A stretch of 64,000 nt of DNA from positions 310,001 through 374,000 of the forward strand of contig CAVXOE010000003.1 in the NCBI GenBank assembly GCA_963763365.1, written 5' to 3'. Positions 16,103 to 25,888 of this stretch are shown piece by piece. Position numbers and translations under genes: made by a program. Source of the DNA: VAZQ01 sp963763365. Its GTDB lineage: Bacteria; Pseudomonadota; Alphaproteobacteria; Rhizobiales; Xanthobacteraceae. Positions within the stretch are counted from its first letter, which is position 1; each line of letters opens with the position of its first letter. The notes beneath the pieces are model-generated. The model had not been told where the DNA came from, ran no database searches, and saw nothing but the letters and a program-made list of their open reading frames with translations.

Positions 16103-19100
16103 GTGAGCGTGTTTACCTTCCTTGTCACCCAATCCCTTCGACACCGCCTGCTTATCCTGGCGGCGGCCCTGTCGCTTGTGGTCTTCGGTACGCTCACGGC
16201 GACGCGCCTACCGGTCGATGTGTTTCCCGACCTGAATCGGCCGACCGTCACCATCATGACTGAAAGCGAAGGCCTTGCTCCGCCGGAGGTAGAGACGCTG
16301 GTCAGCTTTCCCATCGAGACGCAGATGAACGGGGTGCCCGGCGTCATCCGCGTGCGCTCCGTCTCCGGCGTTGGCCTTTCCATTGTTTATGTCGAATTCG
16401 ACTGGGGCACGGACATCTACCGCAACCGTCAGCTTGTCAGCGAACGTCTTATGTCCGTTCGAGATCAGCTCCCCGCCAACACCAATCCACAAATGGGACC
16501 GATCAGCTCGATCATGGGACAGATCCTTTTGATCGCGCTGACCAGCGACGAAGCCTCGCCCATGCAGCTCAGGGAGGTCGCGGACTTCACCATCCGGCCG
16601 CGCCTTTTGAGTATTCCAGGGGTTGCGCAAGTCATCCCGATCGGCGGCGAAGTGCGGCAATACCGTGTGGCCCCGCACCCGCCCGCGCTCCGCGCGCTTG
16701 GCATAACCTACGAGCAGGTCGAAAAAGCACTTGCGCAGTTTGGCACGAACACCGGCGGCGGTTTCACCGACCTGAATTCCCGCGAGTACCTGATCCGCAA
16801 TATCGGCCGCACTACCGACCTCGAAGACCTGCGCAGCCTCGTGGTGGCGCGTGTCGCCGGTCGCCCCGTCTACCTGCGGCAGGTCGCGGATATCGAGTTT
16901 GCAGCCAAGCTCAAGCGGGGCGACGCCGGCTACATGGGTGCTCCGGCCGTTGTAATTTCGGTCGAAAAGCAGCCGAGTGTCGACACCGTTACGCTTACGC
17001 GCGACCTCGAAGACGCACTGGCCGAACTTAACAACGGCCTTCCCTTCAAGATCAACGCCAATCAGATCCTGTTCCGGCAAGCCAATTTCATCGAGGCATC
17101 AATTCATAACGTGCAACGCGTCTTGATCGAAGCGGCCCTGGTCGTCGCCGTGATCCTGTTCGCCTTCTTGCTCAATTGGCGGACCACGGCGATCTCCCTG
17201 ACGGCGATTCCGGTTTCCATTCTGGCCACCGCCGTAGTGTTCAAGTTCGCCGGGCTCTCGATCAACACCATGACCCTCGGCGGTCTCGCGATCGCCATAG
17301 GCGAGCTCGTCGATGACGCTGTCGTCGATGTCGAAAATATCTTCCGCCGCCTGCGTGAGAATCGCGCCAGTGCAGACCCGCGCCCCGTTTTTGACGTGAT
17401 CGTGGCGGCCTCGCAGGAAGTCCGCTCGGGCATCGTCTATGCCACCTTGATCATCGTTCTCGTCTTCGTGCCTTTATTCGCGCTTTCTGGAATTGAAGGT
17501 CGCCTGTTCGCCCCGCTCGGCGAGGCCTACATCATCTCCATTCTTGCGAGTCTGCTCGTCTCCATCACCGCTTACGCCGGTGATGGCGTATTACCTTCTG
17601 CCCAATCTCAAACGCCTCGCCGAACGCGAGAGTGGCCTTGTCCGCTTCCTTAAGCGCGGCTACGGGGCTCTTTTGACAGCCGCTCTGCGGAACGGATACC
17701 CAATCGCGGCGGCGACAGGGATGATGGTTATCATCGCCGGTGCGGGTGCATTCTTCTTACCGCGTGCGTTCTTGCCGTCGTTCAACGAAGGCACGTTTAC
17801 GATCAACACGCTCTTCAATCCCGGGGTCAGCCTGACGGAATCGAACCGCGTCGGCCTTATCGCTGAACGCCTGATCCTTGACGTGCCCGAAGTGAAAACC
17901 GTAGGGCGCCGCACCGGTCGCGCCGAGCTGGACGAACATGCCGAAGGCGTTCATTCCACGGAAATTGAGGTAGACCTGAAACCGTCTTCGCGGCTCAAGT
18001 CCGAGATCATCGCCGACATCCGCTCGCGTCTTGCCGTGCTTCCGCTCGCAGTCAATGTGGGGCAGCCCATCTCGCACCGCCTCGATCACATGCTCTCGGG
18101 CGTGCGGGCCGAAATCGCGCTCAAGATTTTCGGCGACGATCTCGACACGCTGCGCAGCACGGCCGAAAGCCTGCGGCAGAAGCTCGCCGGCATTCCGGGC
18201 CTCACCGACCTGCAAGTCGAAAAACAGGTCCGCATTCCGCAACTCGAAATCCGGGTCGATTACGGGCGAGCGGCGCTGTACGGCGTGCAGCCAGGAGCCA
18301 TCGTCGAACAGCTCAGCCGGCTGTCGAGTGGACGGGTCGTGAGCCGAGTGGTCGATGGCTATCGTCGCTTTGATGTGGTCATGCGGCTCCCCAATTCCGC
18401 CCGCACCACCGAGCGCCTTGCCGATCTTCTGATCGAGACACCCGTAGGCTGGATACCGGCGCGTCAGATCGCCGACATCCGCGAAACCGAAGGTCCCAAT
18501 CAGGTACTGCGAGAGAATGGCCGCCGACGCCTTGTGGTACTCGCGAACAGTGATGGTAGGACCGATATGGCGGGGATCGTGGATGAAATCCGCAGGGTGC
18601 TTCGCGCGACCAAGCTGCCGGAGGGGTACTTCACAAGTCTGGAGGGCACCTTTCAGGCGCAGGAACAGGCGAGCTTCAACATTGGGCTCTTGTCGGTCGT
18701 CTCGCTGTCGCTGATCTTCGCGATTCTCTACGGCCGATATCGCTCAGCGGCGCTCGCGTTGATTATCATGGGTAGCGTGCCGCTCGCACTGATCGGCTCG
18801 GTGGCGGCGCTGTGGATCGCGGGCCAGCCGTTGTCGGTCGCCAGCATGATCGGCTTTATCACCCTGACCGGCATCGCAACCAGAAACGGCATCCTGAAAA
18901 TCAGCCACACCATCAATCTATCTCTAAATAAATCCGTGCCCTGGGATAGGGACCTTGTGGTTCGGGGCAGCCTTGAGCGCCTGACGCCTGTGCTGATGAC
19001 CGCGCTGTCGGCCGGCGTGGCGCTGGTCCCACTGCTGATCGACGCGGCCGCACCCGGCAAGGAGATTCTGCATCCGGTCGCGGTGACGATTTTCGGAGGG

Positions 19101-19244
19101 CTGATCAGCGCCACCGTGCTGGACGCGTTCTTGACGCCAATCCTGTTCCTGAAATTCGGGCAGGCTCCTCTGGAACGCCTACGCGCCGCGCGAGCGCCCA
19201 CGGGCGCAAATTCTGCCGGTCCTTCACCCGTTCAGTCCTATTGA
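16103..19244 (+). CDS. Heavy-metal RND efflux pump CzcA/CusA family (one frameshift)
   Basis: About 1046 residues across a single shift near 17570, where ATCACCGCTTACG should read with one base fewer so that LLVSIT joins LTPVMAYYLLPN. Twelve helices in two halves, with the large periplasmic porter domains (VDVFPDLNRPTVTIMTE; GFTDLNSREYLIRN). The helix 4 motif GELVDDAVVDVEN belongs to the heavy-metal subfamily (HME-RND), which exports divalent or monovalent metal ions by proton antiport. GTG 16103 is the likely start, 10 bases after the adaptor stop. No TolC-like channel gene is present in the cassette. Confidence 0.88.
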
Positions 19245-19265
19245 TCCAGCACGAAAGGAAGGCAA

Positions 19266-19637
19266 ATGAACCTTCGAATGCCCATCGCCATCTGCGCAAC
19301 CATCCTCGTCATGACCATTCCGGCGCTGGCACATGAAGTCGCTAAGGGGCCGCATGGTGGGCGCGTCGTCGAGGCGGGCGCCTACCACGTCGAACTCGTT
19401 GCCGCAAACAATGTGGTCGATGTGTTTCTCACCGACTCAAGCAACAAGCCGGTGGCTCCCGTGGGCTTTAAGGGCATGGCGATTCTGGTCGGCGGCGGCA
19501 AGAGCGCGCGAGTGATACTGGAACCAGCGAGCGATGGCCGTCTCACTGGTAGCGCGCCAGGGATATCGACATACGCGAAAGGAGTCATTCAAATCACCGC
19601 TCCCGGCGGGAAAACCGCGCAGGCGAAATTCAATTGA
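19266..19637 (+). CDS. Small periplasmic metal-efflux accessory protein
   Basis: A 123-residue protein with a signal peptide (1-22, ending ALAHE) and a beta-rich body starting GPHGGRVVEAGAYHVELVAA. The GPxGGR...YHVEL pattern is like the small domain often found at the N terminus of CzcB-type adaptors, so it may bind or hand over the exported metal. AAAGGAAGG precedes the ATG. Last gene of the cassette, 21 bases after the pump gene; the right direct repeat follows about 100 bases later. Confidence 0.65.
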   Translation: MNLRMPIAICATILVMTIPALAHEVAKGPHGGRVVEAGAYHVELVAANNVVDVFLTDSSNKPVAPVGFKGMAILVGGGKSARVILEPASDGRLTGSAPGISTYAKGVIQITAPGGKTAQAKFN

Positions 19638-20236
19638 TCCTTCCTCATAACGGCGAACGCTGGGGCGGCAGTTCATCGCGATCTTATCGTCACGTTGGTG
19701 GCTTGATACCATTTGCGCGCGGTCGACTCCCGCCGCTGGTTTGGGTCATCGTCTGCTCCAACGGTCGGAACGGGCACCTCTCCGCAAGAATGGTGACAAA
19801 CGTCAGCGCATTCAAGGTCGGCACCGGAAATTGACCGCGCCAGGACCGAGATTTGCCGGCGTAGCCGCGGCGCGTTCGCGAACCGGCGCCGGACCGGCCT
19901 TGGAGTTGCAGCTAGAGTTGCTGCTCGATGACGCGCTACCGGCAGCCGGCCTCAACAAGGCCTGCACGCGGCCTGTCACTAACCTTAGCATCTGAGGTCC
20001 GCTTTCGGTGGATGCGGACACACGGGGGCTCGCGAACCGGAACGGCTCTGTCCTGACTGACCCAAACCGACGTCAGTGGTCGGAGAAGCTGATAATCCGC
20101 CGCATACATCCGAGATTAACCATCGAGGACATTTCGGACATAGCAGCGCCAGACTGTTAATTCGGTCACACTGACCCGCGGCGGATGTGGTAGCTTACCC
20201 CTTGGCAGAGACGCTTCGCGGAATCCGAGGACTGCT
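19638..20236. other. Intergenic region carrying the right direct repeat
   Basis: About 600 bases without a convincing gene. It holds the repeat at 19740-19876. The remainder, including a Leu-rich open reading LELQLELLLDDALPAAG, has no ribosome site and no family resemblance. Confidence 0.5.
19740..19876. repeat. Right copy of 137-bp direct repeat
   Basis: Same orientation as the copy at 13751-13887, with an exact 59-base core at 19777-19835. It retains the complement of the ubiK start and the codons for MTQT, then diverges, so it is a detached copy of the ubiK 5' region. The two copies enclose 5852 bases containing only the four metal-efflux genes. Confidence 0.85.
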
Positions 20237-22219
20237 ATGCCTGAGAGCCAGTCGCGCAGGCTCACGGCCATTCTTGCAACCGACATTGCCGGGTACAGCC
20301 GCCTCGTCGAAAATGACGACGAAGGCACGCTCGCCCAGTGGAAGGCACATTGGCACGGGCTCATTGAGCCCAACATCAAGGAATTTCACGGGCGGATAGT
20401 GAGGATCATCGGGGACGGAGCGCTTGTGGAATTCGCAAGCGTCGTGGACGCCGTGCGCTGTGCCGTTGCGGTACAGCGCGGCATGGCTGCGCGCAACGCT
20501 GACGTGCCACACGACAAACGAATCGAGCTCCGTATGGGCATCAACTTCGGGGAGCTCATCCTCGACGGCGGCGACTTTTGGGGTGATGCCGTAAACATAG
20601 CGGCACGGTTGGAGGCGCTGGCGGAGCCTGGGGGGATTTGCGTTTCCGGCAGGGTACAGGAGGACGCCCGGGGCAAGCTCGACATCGCCTTTGAGAACGC
20701 GGGTGAGCAGCAGCTAAAGAATATTGCGCGGCCGGTGCAAGTATACCGCATACGGACGGATTCGCGCGTGCCTGCGCCTCCGGTCATCCAGCGGAAACCG
20801 CGCGCCGGCAGATCCAGGCTGCGATGGGGCCTGGTCGCGGTCGCACTGCTCGTCCTCCTCGGCGGAGGGGTAAGCGTCTGGCAACTGGTCTCTCACCCGT
20901 TCTCTTTATCGCAGCTAATACGCGCCGTGCAGGCCCCCGCTCTGCTGTCGCCTGACAAGCGCTCTATTGCGGTGCTCCCCTTTGTCAACATGAGCAGCGA
21001 CCCCGAGCAAGAGTATTTCAGCGACGGGATGACCGAGGATCTCATCACGGAGCTCTCCAGGCTCTCAGGGTTGTTCGTCATTGCCCGCAACTCCGTTTTC
21101 ACATTCAAGGGCAGGGCGGTCAAACCTGACCAAGTTAGCCGAGAGTTAGGGGTACGATATGTGATCGAGGGGAGTGTGCGCAAAGTCGACAACCGGATTC
21201 GGATCACGGCACAGTTGATCGATGCCAACACCGGTTATCACATGTGGGCTCAGTATTACGACCGGGACTTACAGGACGTCTTTGCCGTGCAAGAGGAGAT
21301 CGCCCGGAGGATCACGAGGGCGATGGCCGTGCAGTTAACAAAACAGGAGGAAAAGAACATGGGACGACCATATACGAGCAGTGAGGTGGCCTGGGAGTAT
21401 TTCATGCGCGGGGCAGAGCTCTATCGGCGCTTCACACCCAAGGATAATGCGAATGCGCGGGAGCTTTTCGAGAAAGCAATTGACCTGGACCCGGAGTTTG
21501 CACGGGCGTATGCGATTCTGGCTGCCACCCATCGGCAGGATTTCTATGGGAGGTGGACTCAGGACCCGCAATCTTCAGAGGACCTAGCCAATCGCATGGC
21601 GCATAAGGCGGTTGAGCTGGCGAGAAGGGAGCTCGAACCCAAGCCTTCGTTGCCATACGCACTCGAACAAACGGGCTGGGTTCTCTTGTACAGAGAGAAA
21701 TATCAAGAGGCGATAAAGGCGGCAGAGGAGGCGGTCCAACGCAACCACAACTACGCGGATGGCTATGCCTTATGGGCGCAAGTGCTGGTCTATTCGGGGA
21801 AACCGGAAGACGCGCTTGCCAAATCGAAGGAAGCTGCCGCCCGCAATCCGATTCATCCGTACTTCTACGACTTCCACCGCGGCCAAGCTTATTACGTGTG
21901 GGGCGTTCTGACCAAAGATCCCAACGCCAGCAGGGGATATTTTGAGGAGGCCGAGAAACACTTTCGGGAGGCCCTCAAGAAAAACGACAATTATAGGCCG
22001 GCCCGCTCGTACCTCGTGGCTGTCCTCAGTGAGCTTGGTCGGCAGGACGAGGCGGTGAAAGAGATGAACATATCCTTGGAGAAAGGTGAGCCGTTGGTCA
22101 CAAACTTGAGGAGCAGCAACCTGAAACTCGCTGACGACCATATCCGCTCGCTGACCCCATATGCAGATCCAGAGATCAGAAACCGCCTTACGAAGGCCTG
22201 GCAGAAGGCGGCGCATTGA
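20237..22219 (+). CDS. Class III adenylate/guanylate cyclase with TolB-like and TPR domains
   Basis: A 660-residue protein: cyclase homology domain (about 8-180) with both metal aspartates, Asp16 in ATDIAGYSR and Asp60 in IIGDGALVEF, and the WGDAVNIAARLEALA segment; a membrane helix (about 196-218); a TolB N-like domain (SIAVLPFVNMSSDPEQEYFSDG region through DVFAVQEEIARRIT); and C-terminal TPRs (about 380-640). It probably makes cAMP in the cytoplasm with the TPR part outside the membrane or as a scaffold. Codon use (AGA, AGG, ATA, AAA) and base composition are less GC-biased than the flanks, suggesting acquisition. Confidence 0.8.
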   Translation: MPESQSRRLTAILATDIAGYSRLVENDDEGTLAQWKAHWHGLIEPNIKEFHGRIVRIIGDGALVEFASVVDAVRCAVAVQRGMAARNADVPHDKRIELRMGINFGELILDGGDFWGDAVNIAARLEALAEPGGICVSGRVQEDARGKLDIAFENAGEQQLKNIARPVQVYRIRTDSRVPAPPVIQRKPRAGRSRLRWGLVAVALLVLLGGGVSVWQLVSHPFSLSQLIRAVQAPALLSPDKRSIAVLPFVNMSSDPEQEYFSDGMTEDLITELSRLSGLFVIARNSVFTFKGRAVKPDQVSRELGVRYVIEGSVRKVDNRIRITAQLIDANTGYHMWAQYYDRDLQDVFAVQEEIARRITRAMAVQLTKQEEKNMGRPYTSSEVAWEYFMRGAELYRRFTPKDNANARELFEKAIDLDPEFARAYAILAATHRQDFYGRWTQDPQSSEDLANRMAHKAVELARRELEPKPSLPYALEQTGWVLLYREKYQEAIKAAEEAVQRNHNYADGYALWAQVLVYSGKPEDALAKSKEAAARNPIHPYFYDFHRGQAYYVWGVLTKDPNASRGYFEEAEKHFREALKKNDNYRPARSYLVAVLSELGRQDEAVKEMNISLEKGEPLVTNLRSSNLKLADDHIRSLTPYADPEIRNRLTKAWQKAAH

Positions 22220-22286
22220 AGAGAAAGCCCCACAAGCATAGATAAAGACGACCCCGAGATTATTCCTCAGCTTGATTGAAACTGGC

Positions 22287-22493
22287 CTACATCGGAAGGG
22301 CACCCTTCATCAGTTCGGGATCAATCGATAGCCGGCCGATATCGCTGTAAAACGGCGTCAACTGCCCGTGCAAATCCGCCAGAACGGCGGTCGCAACACG
22401 TTGCGTGCGCGGCGACGCCATGGCGATGATCTGTTGGGTCATCCGGGTATCGGCGCACGACGGTGTTGGATCGTCCGGCGGGTGATTGTGCAC
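22287..22493 (-). pseudogene. Mosaic remnant: RadC C-terminal fragment joined to a transposase N-terminal fragment
   Basis: The 68-residue reading begins HNHPPDDPTPSCADTRMTQQI, the His-x-His-Pro metal motif of RadC/JAB1 proteins, and ends QLTPFYSDIGRLSIDPELM, a typical N-terminal phrase of IS1182/IS5-like transposases. Neither family normally contains the other's motif, so this is a fusion of two gene scraps left by past insertions rather than one functional protein. Confidence 0.55.
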
Positions 22494-22533
22494 CAGGTTG
22501 ATCGCGCCCGGCCGACGAGATCATCGCACAGCC

Positions 22534-22631
22534 CGTAGGGTGGGTTAGGCGCGAAGCGCCGTAACCCACCATTGGACTCGCCGCAAATTCAGCCGGTGGG
22601 TTACGCGCCTTCGGCGCTAACCCACCCTACG
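22534..22631. repeat. REP-like inverted repeat
   Basis: Two 37-base arms, at 22534-22570 and 22595-22631, face each other; both carry CGTAGGGTGGGTTA and TAACCCACC in complementary order. Each arm is also partly palindromic (GGCGCGAAGCGCC). This is a typical bacterial interspersed palindrome lying between the remnant and tctC. Confidence 0.75.
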
Positions 22632-22661
22632 AACCACGGCTGATGGAAACGAGACGCCGGC

Positions 22662-23637
22662 TTACTGCGGCTCGATCTTCGCCGCCTTCACCAGCGGTCC
22701 CCATTTCTCGATGTCGGCGAGGAGCCGCGCGTTGGCCGACTGCGTGTTGTCGTGCATCGGCAGCGCCGCGATGCGCTCGAGAAATGCGCGCGTCTCTTCG
22801 GTCTTGGTGATCTGGTTCATCCAGCCGCCGACCTTGTCCACGATCGGCGCCGGAGTCTTGGCCGGCAGATAGACGCCCCACCACGGGCTCCATTCGAAGT
22901 CGAGCCCCGCCTCCTTCATGGTCGGCACGTCGGGCAGCCCGGCGATCCGCTCCGCGGTCGTCACCGCCAGCGCGCGAATCTTTCCGGCCTTGATCGGCCC
23001 CATCGCGAAGGTGCCGTCCATCACCATGAAATCGAGCGTGCCGTCCTCCACGTCGGGCAGCGCCTCCGGGCGCGGTGCGATAGGCCACGTTGACGCCCTG
23101 CACGCCGGCGACCTGCTTGTAATATTCGGACGCCAGGATCGCGGTCTGGTTGGTGGTGCCGTACTTGTTCTGCGTCCGGCCCTTGAGATAGGCGGTGAGG
23201 TCGGCGACGGTCTTGATCGGCGACTTGGCGCCGACCGTGATCACGAAAGCGATGCGCGCATAGCTCGCCGCCGGGACGAAATCCTTCACGGTGTCGAACG
23301 GAAGATTCTTGAACAGGTAGCGGCTGCCCGCCATGTTCGAATTGGCGATGAACAGAATGCTGTAGCCGTCCGGCTTGGCGGTCGCCACGATGCCGGCCGC
23401 GATGTTGCTGTTGGCGCCGGGCTTGTTCTCGACCACGACCGGCTTGCCGGCGAGCTTCTCCATCTGGATGGTGAAATAGCGCCCGAGAATGTCGGCGCCG
23501 CTGCCGGCCGGGAAGCCGATATACACGTGAATGGGGCGGTTCGGATAATCCTGCTGCGCGGCGGCGGGAATGGCGGCAAGCGCAAGGCCGAGCGCGCCTA
23601 TTGCAATCCTCCGCAAGAACTCGGTCCCTGGTCTCAT
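22662..23637 (-). CDS. tctC: Tripartite tricarboxylate transporter substrate-binding protein (TctC/Bug) (one frameshift)
   Basis: About 325 residues with a signal peptide (1-27) and the Bug-family start YPNRPIHVYIGFPAGSGAD. A single extra C near 23066 (GCGCCCGG) breaks the frame; removing it joins VAYRTAPEALPDV to EDGTLDFMVMDGT. The fold is a periplasmic two-lobe receptor that delivers carboxylates to TctAB. Ends IEKWGPLVKAAKIEPQ as usual for the family. Third gene after tctB and tctA, 146 bases downstream. The ligand (citrate, another dicarboxylate or an aromatic acid) is not predictable. Confidence 0.85.
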
Positions 23638-23783
23638 TGCGTTCTCTCCCTCTGCATATTCGGTCTTGTTATCATCTCATATCATTCATCGCATACCGAC
23701 CGCCGCGCACCAATCGTCGCATCAATCAGCGCTCGCACCCGTCATGGCCGGGCGGTCGTGACGAAAAAGTTGCGGGCTTCGGC

Positions 23784-25283
23784 TCATTCCTGGAACGCCT
23801 CGTCGCGCGTCGTGCGGAATTGCGGAATGACGATCAGCAGGATCAGCGCCAGGCAGGCGATCAGGATGCAGAGCGAGATCGGCCGCTGCACGAAGATCAT
23901 CGGATCGCCGAACGACAGCACCATCGAGCGGCGGAAGTTTTCCTCCATCAGCGGCCCGAGCACGAAGCCCAAGAGAAACGGCGCGCCCTCGCAGCCAAGC
24001 TTGCCGAAGATGTAACCGAGCAGCGCGAACCCAGCCATCATCAGGATCAGGAACGTCGAGGCATTGACGCTGTAGGCGCCGACGCAGCACAGCACGACGA
24101 TGCAGGGGAACAGCATGCGGTACGGCACCTGCAACAAGCGCACCCAGATGCCGATCAGCGGCAGGTTGATGACGATCAGCATGAGGTTGCCGAACCACAT
24201 GCTGGCGACCATGCCCCAGAACAGTTCCGGCCGTTCGGTGATGATCGCGGTGCCGGGCGCAATCCCCTGGATCAGCATCGCGCCCATCATCAGCGCCATC
24301 ACGGGATTGGACGGGATGCCGAGCGTGAGCAGCGGAATGAACGAGGTCTGCGCGCCGGCGTTGTTCGCCGATTCGGGCGCCGCGACGCCTTCGACCGCGC
24401 CCTTGCCGAATTCCGCCGCATGGGCCGAGACCTTCTTCTCCAGCGTATAGGCGGCGAACGACGCCAGCACGGCTCCGCCCCCGGGCAGGATGCCGAGGAA
24501 GGCGCCGATCGCGGTGCCGCGCAGCACCGCCGGGGTTGCGCGGCGCACTTCCTCGCGGGTCGGCCATAGGCTGCTGATGCGCGACGACACCGTGCGCCCG
24601 TCGCGCTCGCGATCGAGATTGCTCATGATCTCGGCGAGCCCGAACAGGCCCATGGCGAGCGGAACGAAATCGACGCCGTCGTAGAGTTCCGGCACCCCGA
24701 AGGTGAAGCGCGCGGTCGCGCTCTGCGACTCGGTGCCGACAAGCCCGATCAGCAGGCCGAGCAGCACCATGCCGACCGCCTTGATCACCGAGCCGTGCGC
24801 GAGGATCACCGCGGCGATCAGGCCGAACAGCATGAGGGCGAAATATTCCGGCGAGCGGAATTTGACCGCGAACGCCGCGAGCACCGGCGCGAAGGCCGCG
24901 ATCAGCAGCGTGCCGACGCAGCCGGCGAAGAACGAGCCGACCGCCGCGACGGTGAGCGCGGCGCCGGCGCGTCCGCGCTGCGCCATCTGGTAGCCGTCGA
25001 TGCAGGTGACGACCGACGACGATTCGCCCGGAAGATTGACCAGGATCGCGGTGGTCGAGCCGCCGTACTGCGCGCCGTAATAGATGCCGGCGAGCATGAT
25101 CAGCGCGCCGAGCGGGCTCAGGCCGAAGGTGATCGGCAGCAGCATCGCGATGGTGGCGATCGGCCCGATGCCGGGCAGCACGCCGATCAGGGTGCCGACC
25201 AGGCAGCCGAACAGGCAGAAGCCGAGATTGATCGGCGTTGCCGCCGCGCCGAAGCCGGTCGCGAGATTGGCAAAGATGTCCAT
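23784..25283 (-). CDS. tctA: Tripartite tricarboxylate transporter large permease TctA
   Basis: About 499 residues, intact. Starts MDIFANLATGFG and carries the TctA signatures GVLPGIGPIATIAMLLPITF, GIYYGAQYGGSTTAIL with NLPGE, and GILPGGGAVLASFAAY. Around 11-12 transmembrane helices. It forms the translocation path for a carboxylate driven by an ion gradient. Its ATG shares one base with the tctB stop (TGATG), so the pair is translationally coupled. Confidence 0.93.
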   Translation of the reverse strand: MDIFANLATGFGAAATPINLGFCLFGCLVGTLIGVLPGIGPIATIAMLLPITFGLSPLGALIMLAGIYYGAQYGGSTTAILVNLPGESSSVVTCIDGYQMAQRGRAGAALTVAAVGSFFAGCVGTLLIAAFAPVLAAFAVKFRSPEYFALMLFGLIAAVILAHGSVIKAVGMVLLGLLIGLVGTESQSATARFTFGVPELYDGVDFVPLAMGLFGLAEIMSNLDRERDGRTVSSRISSLWPTREEVRRATPAVLRGTAIGAFLGILPGGGAVLASFAAYTLEKKVSAHAAEFGKGAVEGVAAPESANNAGAQTSFIPLLTLGIPSNPVMALMMGAMLIQGIAPGTAIITERPELFWGMVASMWFGNLMLIVINLPLIGIWVRLLQVPYRMLFPCIVVLCCVGAYSVNASTFLILMMAGFALLGYIFGKLGCEGAPFLLGFVLGPLMEENFRRSMVLSFGDPMIFVQRPISLCILIACLALILLIVIPQFRTTRDEAFQE

Positions 25284-25730
25284 CAGAACGCCCAGATCAG
25301 GAACGGCTGACCGAGCAGCTGGACGAACAGCACGACGCAAAGCACCGCGAGGCCGATGGCGAGCGCGATGGTCTCGAACCAGTGCATGCCGCGGTTGGCG
25401 AGCGACGCCGTGATCGCGACCGCGCCGACGGCGAGCGCGAGCCCGAGGCGTTCGATCGTCAGAGCGAACACGACGATCGCCGCCAGGATGAAGAGCTGCG
25501 GCAGCATCCGGCTCTTCTCGATCGCCGGCCCCGTCGACGGCGAGCGCGCGCAACAGCAGGATCGCGCCGATCCCGACCAGCGCGATGCTCAGCGCCACGG
25601 GCAGAAAGCCCGGGCCCATCTTGCTCAGGGTGCCGATCGCGTAGCCGCGGCCGAACCACAGCGCGAGGCCACCGAACACGATGAAGAGAATTCCCGCCCA
25701 GAAATCCTGCGGGTTCCTGACCCGGACCAT
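25283..25730 (-). CDS. tctB: Tripartite tricarboxylate transporter small permease TctB (one frameshift)
   Basis: About 149 residues with four helices. The N-terminal half (DFWAGILFIVFGGLALWFGR) and the C-terminal half (MLPQLFILAAIVVFALTIER) lie in different frames; one extra G near 25545 (GACGGGGCC) accounts for it. First gene of the tctBAC operon, coupled to tctA by TGATG. Nothing between it and proC looks regulatory. Confidence 0.85.
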
Positions 25731-25888
25731 GCCTCAGCCGCTCCCGATCTCGATGTCACCGCGAGCGCTAGCGAAGCAATCGCAGTGCTTCCAGCGCGCA
25801 TCACGTTTGGAGTTGCGTAGTCGCCCATCCGCCGGGCGCTCCCGCGCAACGCACGGCCAGATTCGATCTGTACTGGAAGAGTGCGTGC

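Larger units (their letters stand above)
22220..22661. other. Intergenic debris between cyclase and TTT genes
   Basis: About 440 bases holding a RadC/transposase remnant and a palindromic repeat, listed separately. No intact gene. Confidence 0.6.

Noticed and set aside
22534..22631. Attachment site of the acquired region
   Set aside because: The sequence is an inverted, not direct, repeat and is of a common REP type.
23601..24569. 322-codon plus-strand reading opposite tctA, rich in His/Gln/Asp
   Set aside because: Low-complexity antisense translation of a membrane-protein gene.
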